64,000 bases of DNA from Mycoplasmopsis bovigenitalium (lineage in GTDB: Bacteria; Bacillota_I; Bacilli_A; Mycoplasmatales; Metamycoplasmataceae): positions 496,001-560,000 of the forward strand of contig NZ_AP017902.1 of assembly GCF_002356075.1 (NCBI RefSeq), written 5' to 3'. The translations under genes were made by a program, and so were the position numbers. A model generated the notes under the pieces. The model searched no databases. It was given only the letters and a program-made list of their open reading frames with translations, and was not told where the DNA came from. Shown piece after piece: positions 18,411 through 26,988 of the stretch; position 1 is the stretch's first letter, and every line of letters starts with the position of its first letter.

Positions 18411-19398
18411 GTTTGTCTCCCAATTTGTAGTAATTTGCTACATTTTTTAAAGCAATTTTGCGGTCTTGCACATTAGTCATAGTTGGCATAATGATTAAGT
18501 GTTGAATTTTTAACTCTGTGCATAATTGATCAATTTTTTTAACATCAAACTTATTTTTGAGTGTAAAAATGTTTGAATAAAATCTTTCGAAAATTGATTT
18601 TTGCTCGGGCTTAAATGAATAATTTTTTAAATCATTGCCAGATGGAAAAATCTCAAATTCATTTCAATCATTTTGCCCCATTCTAAAGAGAGCTAAAGCT
18701 TTTCTATTGTCTTCAATAACTTGGTCATTTTTCCCAGCCACAACATTTACGCTTATACCTATATCCTGGGGCGTAATCCCTCATTTTTTTTGATATACAT
18801 TAATATATGTTTGAATAACTGCTTTTGCATAGGTTTTTATTGGTTGTAAAAATCAACCATAAATAATTTTGAACTTATTTTCTGCAGCAAATATTGCACT
18901 TTGTTCACTAGTTATCAACATAACTGGATCTATTTTTTGTTCAATATGCGGGTTAACTTTAACATTAATGTTTTCTGAGTTATTGACAAAATTAATTGTT
19001 TTAATCATTTTTTGGTAAAAACTTGAATTTGATTCATCGCTTTTCAATAATTTTGTTATTTTTGGTGTCGAAGCGTTGCTTCCAAAACCAAAAATAAACC
19101 TATTTTCGTGCAACAAATTCAATGTGTTTATTTGCTCGGCGATAGAAAATGGTTGATAATGTTTTAACATTATTCCGCCGCAACCAATGTGAATTTTTTT
19201 AGTTTTATTTGCTAAATGATTTAGAAGAATAAGTGGATTAGTAATCACTAGTGCATTAACATCATGTTGTTCACTAATTCAGAATGAATAAAAACCCAAA
19301 TCTTCTGCAAATTTACACAAATTTTCTAAATTTTTATAAGTTTTTTTGTATCCGTTTTTTTCAGTTAAAACACCATGCTCTAATACGCTTATCTTCAT
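18394..19398 (-). CDS. Luciferase-like flavin monooxygenase (LLM) of the SirTM operon
   Basis: The 334-residue protein starts MKISVLEHG and carries LLM-family blocks: FYSFWISEQHDVNA, LANKTKKIHIGCGGIMLKHYQP, IAEQINTLNLLHENRFIFGFGS. These are the strands and helices of the bacterial-luciferase TIM barrel (SsuD/YwcH type). FMN-dependent oxidation is expected; the substrate is unknown. It is the first gene of the operon and starts 7 bases after TATAAT without a Shine-Dalgarno site; an upstream in-frame TTG at 19476 is rejected for that reason. Several TGA-Trp codons are present. Confidence 0.87.
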
Positions 19399-19405
19399 GA
19401 TTGCA

Positions 19406-19411
19406 ATTATA
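19406..19411 (-). promoter_or_regulatory. Operon promoter -10 box (leaderless)
   Basis: TATAAT on the minus strand, 7 bases before the LLM ATG. It is the only promoter-like site seen for the whole five-gene operon. Confidence 0.7.
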
Positions 19412-19736
19412 TACAAATATGCATTGTTTATTTTGCCAATCAAGCTAATTTGCTTTATAAAAAATAAAAATTCCACAAAGTAAACTATTTGTAATTTGCA
19501 TAATGATATTTTTGAAAGTTCAAGCTTGCATTAATTTGTGGATGGTATTAAAAAGATCAGTGAAATTAAAAATAAATAACATTTATTAAAATTTTTGTAT
19601 CGCCGTCCACCACTACATTGAACTTTTCAATAATTTTTAATATTTTATTCCGAATTGAGCCTGAATATGGAAATTGCCATATGCGCTTTATATATTGATT
19701 TTGATATATAGTAGAATATAGATATAAGAGGTATAA
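19412..19736. other. Divergent intergenic region
   Basis: About 325 bases between the sirtuin operon and the second S8 protease. It holds the upstream parts of both promoters. An AAGAGG ribosome site lies just before 19737. No gene remnant or IS-end motif is seen. Confidence 0.55.
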
Positions 19737-22094
19737 ATGATTAAAAATATTAATTTGATAAAAATCGGAACTATTATTGCAACATTGCCGCTTTTTTCGG
19801 CAAGTGTTGCTGTTACAAGTAATTCAAAATTTAGAAAAACAAATGTGTCTAGTAATATTGATCTAGATATTGATGATTACAACAAAATCATAAAAATTTA
19901 TGAGCCTTACTACCGTAAGCTAGGGGTTATAAATAGAGATATTGGTAAGTATAATAAAACAGATAACGCGGATTTAAACAAAGTCGGAATAATTGAGCTT
20001 GAAGATTTAGATGTAAAATATCTCGTTTCAAAAGATGAAAAATTTAAAGTAGTAAAAGAGACAGACCAATTATCGAGTAAAAAATATGGTAATCATGCTT
20101 GGGCGGTGACTTCTATTATAGGCACTGATATTGGTGTCAATCCGGATGCGGAATTATATTTCACTTATTTAAACGGCAGGTCAAAGTTTAGTGTCATTAA
20201 AGAAATGCATGAAAAACACAATATAAAAATATTTAATTTAAGTTTAGGTTATAATGGCAAACCTAGTTTTTACACAAAACGACGTTTTGACTCAGTTTAT
20301 GATTCAAAAACATCAAAGGAAAAAATTGCAGATGACCTAATATCGCGCGATATAAGTACCAATTTAATAACTTTAAAAGAATTAAAATCAGCAGTGACTT
20401 TAGCAAAGGCAATTTCCTATTATTTATTTTCAGTTAACAATAATTATTTTGATTTGTTTATATCTGATGAGGAAATGATTGATGATCATCAAAAAATAGA
20501 CGCTTACGCTGCTAAAAATAATTTAAAAGTAATAATGTCAAGTGGTAATGAGTCTGACTTATATGATGAAAATTGGTTAACTTGAGATTTTGGTGTAATA
20601 AATAATTTAATAAACATAAACAATGATGATTTAAGCAATTTTTATGATTTAATGAAAAGATCTCTTAATGCAATATTTGAGTATTATTTTGACTTAGAAG
20701 ATAAGACTATAAAAATAGATGACACAGAAACAAAGAATGCTATAAATAAATTAACTGAATACGTCGGTGATTTATGAACTCTTAAATTAATAATCGACTA
20801 TAAAAATGGCAAAAGAAGCCACGAAGACAATAATAAAAATTATTTGGATTTTGATTTCTATAAATTTATTAAAAATAAAGATATATGAAAAACGGTTGTT
20901 CAATCACCTAACAAAATTCAAAATCAAAACTACAATGAGAATATTATTTTTGTCGGTTCGGTAGATATTGATAACACAATTACATCATTCAGTTCTTATT
21001 CCTATAAAGATAACAAATTAGCACCACTTGTTTCAGCATATGGTAATAGCAATAGACATGATTATCCAGTTATTATTAAAAATAATAAGCATACTCATGA
21101 CCAAAATTCAATTAAAGACTTACTTTTTAACGATAATAATACACTTGGTGCCGCGAACAAAGAACTAAAAAATAAATTTAGATATTTATATAACTTTAGT
21201 GGCACTAGCAAGTCGGCCCCGCTCATCACTGGTTTATTATCTCTTCTTCAAAATAAATTAAATAGGGAAATCAGTCTTGCAGAAGCAAAGTTACTACTTA
21301 GTGCATCATCTACTTATGCTTCAAAAAAACCAGACCCTTTAATCACTACTGATTTAGAATATAAAGAAAAAACAGAATTTTTTAGAAAAAACCGAGCAAA
21401 AAATAAGTCTGGGTACGGAATTCCTAAGTTTTTTAAAATGCTTGATATAGCTCAAAAAAATAAGATCAAAAAAATCCAAGATTTTCGATCATATAAATAC
21501 ATTGAACAAACTGGCAATGATTTAATTTTAGAACAAATTGATATTCTTGATAAATTTAAACATTTCACAAACACCTTAGTTAAAATACATAAAAATAATT
21601 TCTATGATTTTGCTCTCAATCACGATTATTCAAACCTAAAAATTTTTCTACCTAATGCCATTAAATATGTATATGGTGAAAACCTAAACACAAACAATTG
21701 ATTTAATAATGGAAATACATTTGAAGTTTATTCTAGCTTAGATATCATTAATGGTAATGCTCCTGAAAGAAAAATTTCAATTAGCAATGATCCATACTCT
21801 GAAATAGAGAGAGTTTATTTTAGCAATTATAAATATTCGCCGGCTGCAACAATTAACGTGAAATTAAAGTTCAATGATATGGAAAGTATTTTATTTGCTC
21901 TTAAAAAATATATAAAAGATAATAATCTCAAAGAATCATATTTACCTGAAACAAGATTTTGGACACACAAATATCATTACCATTATCAAAAAAATTGATA
22001 CGTTGACACAGATTATTTAATTAAGAAGCTTTATATAGATTATTTAAATTCAAATACTGATTTTCTATGATATTACGAGGTAGTAAATGAATAA
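19737..22094 (+). CDS. Exported subtilisin-like (S8) serine protease, second copy
   Basis: The 785-residue paralogue of the protease at 8890-10950 has a signal segment (about 8-25), VGIIE with E87 in the Asp block, YGNHAWAVTSIIG with H120, SSGN with the oxyanion Asn, and FSGTSKSAPLITG with nucleophile S491. Like its sister it has Glu for Asp in the first block and a long insert between the His and Ser blocks. The C-terminal region is longer by about 55 residues. The protease gene precedes its lipoprotein here and overlaps it by 8 bases, the opposite gene order to the first locus. Confidence 0.85.
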
Positions 22095-23547
22095 ATTATA
22101 TAAGTCACTATTACTATTATCAACTCTTTCACCAGTTTTAATTGCTTCATCATGTAACAAAAACATTGAAAAACCAATTGAAAATGAAAAAAATGATAAA
22201 GAAAATATATTTAAGGAAGTAAAAGACACAGACCCTATTTGAACAGCGTTTTCAATTGATTTAAATACCAGCCAAATTAACAATTTTTTTCCAAATGAGA
22301 AATTACATCCAATAAAAAACTATAAATTAATGACAGATGTTAAAGAAGTTTTGTTTGATTTTTTCAATACTATTACAGATAAAAATTACGTTTCTGATAA
22401 CATCATAAAAAATGTAGAGCAGGAATATTTAGCTTTTCTTGGTATTTATAGCAATTTTCTTAATGAATCAAGAAACTATAGGTTAATAAAAAACTTCGAG
22501 ACAAGTGATACAAATTCAAATTCAATTAGAAATATCGATAATTTCAACTTTTTGGAGGCATTAAACAAAAATTTATCAGAATCAGGTAACTTTGAATCAA
22601 AAAACACTACAGTTTTTAAATCAAGAATTGCAGAAAATATTATAGAAACTACTGAATTTAGTAATCTTTTTAATCAATGAATTGATTTTAATGTGAAAAA
22701 TGAACATGTACCTATTAAATTCCCTCCTTTTGATATCGAACATACAGACCATAGAGGCAACAGTCACTCTCGTGACAATACTGTAGATAATAAAAAAGAG
22801 AAAACCAAAGGAACAATTAGGGATAAACATTACACAAATCATATTCCTGAGAAAATAGATTATAAAGCAGCTATTAAAACAAGAAATTATAAGCAGCTAT
22901 TTAATAATTATCAATTATTTGCTATTAATGATGTACAAATTAAAGATAAAATTATGCCAGATGGGTCAGTGTCTAAAATTTTGACTTTTAAATACAATAA
23001 AGCCTATAAAGACGCATTTAAAAATAATGAAATAACGATTAAGGCTGAAAAATACAAAGAGTATTCAGATTATCGGGAAAATATAACTAATGGAAGAAAC
23101 TATAAAATTACTATTTACCATCGCCCGAAATTAATGGACTTTAAAAAGTTTATTGAATGACAAAAAAATACATTATTTTATGCTAAAAGACCTAAACCTG
23201 AAACTGATTACTATTCTATATCTCTTGATGATTTGTTTAAGGCATATCATATAGACCCTAAATGGCATGGAAATATTATTCAAGTAAAATCATTAACGTA
23301 CTGAAAGAATTTTCACAATTTTTTCTTTCCAAAAGAAATGGGATATTATGAAGAATTCGATAAACAAAGTAGATCGTTTTGAAATCCAAATGGAACCATT
23401 ATTTGAGACTCTTATAAAACATTCTACGATATGCGCAAATCAAATTATCGAGATATGTGGACTATATTAGACCAACCATCTAGTTTTAACTTGGAAAAAC
23501 TAGATCCAAATATTAGAATAGATGACGAAGCATTTCGTAAAATTTAA
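22087..23547 (+). CDS. Lipoprotein paired with the second S8 protease
   Basis: The 486-residue protein starts MNKLYKSLLLLSTLSPVLIAS then Ser-Cys-Asn-Lys, giving a lipobox (IASSC). The rest is unrecognised, rich in Asn, Lys, Asp and Tyr, with a low-complexity charged patch near HTDHRGNSHSRDNT (about residue 220). The start ATG overlaps the protease gene, and ACGAGG just upstream is the probable ribosome site. It ends in a TAATAA-type double stop and a strong terminator. Similar length, lipobox and partner suggest it is the counterpart of the lipoprotein at 10950-12221, but the sequence similarity I can see is weak. Confidence 0.8.
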
Positions 23548-23574
23548 TAATACTAGATAATAAAATTCATCAAT

Positions 23575-23598
23575 AATAAGCGCGGATGCGCTTATTTT
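23575..23598 (+). terminator. Terminator of the second protease/lipoprotein pair
   Basis: A 9-bp perfect stem, AATAAGCGC / GCGCTTATT, with loop GGAT and a short T run. Confidence 0.85.
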
Positions 23599-23624
23599 AG
23601 TTCTCTATTAGTTTCTACTTACGT

Positions 23625-24482
23625 ATATATTTTTATACTTAAGTGGGAAAGTAGAATAAGAAAGGCAATAAAATAATCGTTTATTTTTCCCATTTTGTAT
23701 ATATAAAAATTACCAAAACGATTTATTTATATGCATATTGGTAAATTTCATTGTGGATATTAATTACAATTTTTGCATTATATTTTGCAAATTATTTATT
23801 TTGTAATACAACATTTCAACCATATTGGCCAATGAAAAATTTATTGATCGGTAAACACATATTTTGATATATAGCAAATTTTATACTTAAATGGGAAACT
23901 AACATACTTATACTAAAATAAAATTTATATTTTATATAGTTTTTTTATAGATTTGTTTCCCGGTTTCGAAATAACGAATTTACAAATTACTCTTATTTAT
24001 AGCTGTTTACAAATTTTTTGGTACTAAAATTAATTACATTTTTTGAATAAATATTAATGTTTATCATAATTGAAATTTTTATACTTAAGTGGGAAAGGCG
24101 GGATAAAATTAAATAAAATATTTATATATAAAGTTTCCCACTTTTAAACAGTAAAAATCACTAATAATGCTTATTTATAGTAATTTTAGTTAATTTCCCA
24201 TTACGTATTAATTACATTTTCAAATATAACAATTATAAATAATCTTGAAATTTAAAATAAGCTTTGGTTTAATGTGCATAGCTAAAAAGTTAAAATTTGT
24301 ATTTCAATAAAACAAATTTATTTTCTACAACGGGGCATATTTTTATACTTAAGTGGGAAAGTAGAATAAAAAAGTAATAGAAAAATCGTTTATTTTTCCC
24401 AGTTTGTATATATAAAAATTACCAAAACGATTTATTTATATGCATATTGGTAAATTTCATTGTGAATCTTAATTACAATTTT
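23625..24482. repeat. Tandem array of four degenerate IS1634-type end relics
   Basis: Four related modules lie at about 23625-23774, 23877-24043, 24074-24219 and 24337-24482. Each has TTTTTATACTTAAGTGGGAAA, a spacer of some 35-60 bases, TTTCCC plus a T-rich piece, a hairpin with TTATTTATA in its loop, and then TTAATTACAATTTT. The first and last are nearly identical over about 145 bases. The pieces match the right end (CTTAAAACTGGGAAA) and left end (TTTCCCAGTTT, hairpin, TTAATTACAA) of the intact IS at 12929-14791. No transposase coding sequence remains. The rest of the region is AT-rich and shows no gene. Confidence 0.75.
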
Positions 24483-24752
24483 AAAATTAATTTTCAAACT
24501 TTAGTTCGATTTTTTGTCTCACATTCAAGTATTTAACACTAATACAAATAACTAAATATGTTTGAATAGATAAAATTCTTTTAAAGATCTAAAATAATAT
24601 TAATTTATATTTTTAGTTTTATATGCATACACAATATTAAATTTTTGCCCCTAAACGTAGTGCAAGCTATAAAAATGTATCGTGTTTTGCTTATTGAATT
24701 GGATTTTCAATAGATTCAACAAATTATTAAAAGTAAAAACTTCAAAATTGTC

Positions 24753-24758
24753 TATAAT
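24753..24758 (+). promoter_or_regulatory. -10 box of membrane protein gene (leaderless)
   Basis: TATAAT ends 7 bases before the ATG at 24766, with no Shine-Dalgarno site. Confidence 0.7.
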
Positions 24759-24765
24759 CTTCCCT

Positions 24766-25485
24766 ATGAAAAATAAATCAAAATATAAATTACATAATAG
24801 CGTTCCAATTACAATGGGAATTATTGTTTTATTAATAACATTCTTATTTATTATTCTAAATGGCACTTACTTTTACAAAGAAAATGACTCAATATATAAT
24901 AATGTACCTCAATTACAGGCGATTTTCAAGCAATTTACCACCGTATTTTATTTTACATATTTATCAAATATTTTTCTTGGAATAATGCTAATAGTTCTTG
25001 GGGTAAAAAGGCAATCAATGACTGTCAAAAGATTATTCTTTTTATCGGTAGCATTAATCACTGTAACATTTATTGTTTACTGAGCATTAATTTCTTACAA
25101 ACAATCTACATGAGAAAAACCTTACTATGAAGCAATTAAATCAATATTAACGCATGCAATTCACCCAATTATTGGCTTTATTATTCTTGGATTGATCAGA
25201 AAAGAGGTTTCAATTTCAAGTAAAACAATTAAAACGGCAATAATTATCGTAATTAGTTATTTAATTTTTGCTTTTATTGTTTATTTATCGACATATTCGC
25301 GCTTTGTTGAATATCGTGGAGTTGTTATTTATTCATTTCTTGATTTTGCATATCCTTTATTTTATAAAGCTGGCAACCCTTTAATTGTATTGTTATTAAA
25401 TGCAACAATTATTATTATTGCTTTTGCATTACCTATTGGCCTGGTTTATTTCTGAAAAGCGGTTTACAGAATTAAAAACATTTAA
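24766..25485 (+). CDS. Six-helix membrane protein of unknown function
   Basis: The 239-residue protein has about six predicted membrane segments, starting near residues 15-35, 62-80, 88-108, 125-145, 160-180 and 205-230, joined by short loops. TNIFLGIMLIVLG in the second helix and HAIHPIIGFIILG in the fourth give a pattern like the Pr6Pr-type or mycoplasma-specific MAGa3780-like families, but the match is by eye only. No catalytic motif is seen. The gene is alone, with a leaderless promoter and a downstream terminator-like hairpin. Confidence 0.7.
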
Positions 25486-25805
25486 ATTAAGAAAAACAAT
25501 TAACAAAAATACCCTTTGCATAACATTGGTTATTTTTTTGTTTTCAATATATTTTTGTGTACATTAGTAAAATTTATAAATTCAATATAATTTTAAATTA
25601 ATTAGTTAAATGCTGCAAATTATTGAAAAAGTATTGAAAAAGTTCAAGGCATTTATGCTTAATTGTTGCTTCTAGTAAATCATATTTGCATAGTTCAAAT
25701 ATTTTGTTTATAACGCAAGAAAGCGCTCAGAATACATTAATAATGCTATAATTTGGCATTTTACCTTAATATGTTATTATTTTAGTATTTTTATTGAGGT
25801 TTATT
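25486..25805. other. Noncoding region with a terminator-like hairpin
   Basis: A bulged stem, AACAAAAATA-CC / GG-TATTTTTTTGTT (about 25502-25542), should end the preceding gene. The rest is AT-rich with no gene seen. TTGAGG upstream of 25806 is the ribosome site of licD. Confidence 0.6.
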
Positions 25806-26555
25806 ATGAACGAAAAACAAGCACGAGTATATGAATTATTAAAAGAATTTATCAATATTGCTGAGAAACACAACTTAAAATATATGATGATGTATGGATC
25901 ATTGATTGGGATTAAAAGACACAATGGTTTTATTCCTTGAGATGACGATATAGACTTAGTTATACCGAAAGAAACTTTAGATTTTCTTATTGAACATTAT
26001 CCATCTAAAGTATATACACCTGAAAATGGTAATAGTCCATTGTTGATTCCAAAGTTTACAAATGATAGCCCAGACAATGAAGATGCTGTTTTTATAGATC
26101 TTTTTCTTTCGATACCAACAACTTTGAAAAAAGTTAAAAAGTTTTTAAGTCTTAAAAACAAAATTAGATTTTTACATACTTTTACCCATCGTAAAATTTT
26201 TAAGCGTTTATGAGGAATGAATTTACTTAAATTTTTATGTATATGAACATGAATGTTTAAAAAACTTAAAATTAATAATGCATATGATGATTTATATGTT
26301 GAAAACGGCGATAAAGCGTTAGTTTTATACACACTTTTTAATAAAGAAACATATAAAAACACTTATTCGCGCCTTGATTATGATTCGTGTATGGAAGCCA
26401 AATTCCATGACTTAAATGTTAAAATTCCAAGCAATTGAGAAGAAATTCTTGTTCAAACATATGGTGAAAATTGAAAAACACCTATTAAATATAAAAATTG
26501 CGAGCATTTTGGTCTGTATGATTTACAAATGTTTATGTTTAAAAAGAAAAAATAA
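25806..26555 (+). CDS. licD: LicD-family phosphocholine (nucleotidyl) transferase
   Basis: The 249-residue protein carries the LicD signature: MMYGSLIGIKRHNGFIPWDDDIDLVIP, with W45 and the metal-binding D46-D48. LicD enzymes move phosphocholine, or another phospho-group, from a CDP/CMP-activated donor onto surface glycans. The C-terminal half has several TGA-Trp residues and ends in a Lys-rich tail. The next gene is a broken LicC-like nucleotidyltransferase and a LicA-like double kinase is at 53477-54928, so pieces of a phosphocholine pathway are present. The natural acceptor could be a glycolipid or a surface polysaccharide. Confidence 0.88.
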
Positions 26556-26685
26556 ATTGAATATTTTGTTGTAACAACATATAAATACCTGTGCTTACCA
26601 ATTTATATGTGATTTAGTACAAATTATTGTTTTTTCACTTGTTTTTTTATTGAAATTTTTCAATAAACTAACTAAAAGGATTTAT

Positions 26686-26788
26686 ATGAAGAATGTAATT
26701 ATTCTAGCTGCTAGATTAGGGTTAAGATCAACCCCACTAACTTTAAGGTTTCAAAAGGCTTGTTAGAAATAAAAAATATGCGATTTTT
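26686..26788 (+). pseudogene. Remnant of a LicC-like sugar/choline-phosphate nucleotidyltransferase
   Basis: After an AAAAGGA ribosome site the frame reads MKNVIILAARLGLRSTPLTL, matching the nucleotidyltransferase start IILAAGLGSRxxPLT. It then hits TAG after 26 codons. A shifted frame continues VSKGLLEIKNMRFF, matching the PKGLLE-type block that should come next. The gene then stops at an IS-end palindrome. The G-to-R change in AAGLG, the frameshift and the loss of more than 200 residues show it is dead. Confidence 0.75.
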
Positions 26789-26842
26789 TAAACCAGGACA
26801 AAAAAGTTAACACCGAGGTGTTGCTTTCTTTGTCTTGGTTTA
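26789..26842. repeat. Solo IS3-type end palindrome
   Basis: A 54-base near-palindrome starting TAAACCAGGACAAAAAAG and ending CTTTGTCTTGGTTTA. It closely matches the right terminal 55 bases of the IS3-family element at 59471-60808 and breaks the LicC-like remnant. It is probably what an IS left behind, or a miniature element. Confidence 0.7.
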
Positions 26843-26988
26843 TTATTATGCTTAATATTTTGAATATGAAGCAAAATTTAAATAAATTTTATAACATATT
26901 ATGTTAAATTGAGTCTCACCTTACATAGGAATATATAGAATAATTCTTTGATATAATTTTATATATTATTTATTGTGGAGTGTAAAAG

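Noticed and set aside
23600-24490. CRISPR array between 23600 and 24490
   Set aside because: Repeats are long, uneven, unevenly spaced and match IS ends; no cas genes are present.
24651-24866. Minus-strand frame overlapping the start of the membrane protein at 24766
   Set aside because: No Shine-Dalgarno site, no -10 box at the usual distance, and the composition of an antisense shadow.
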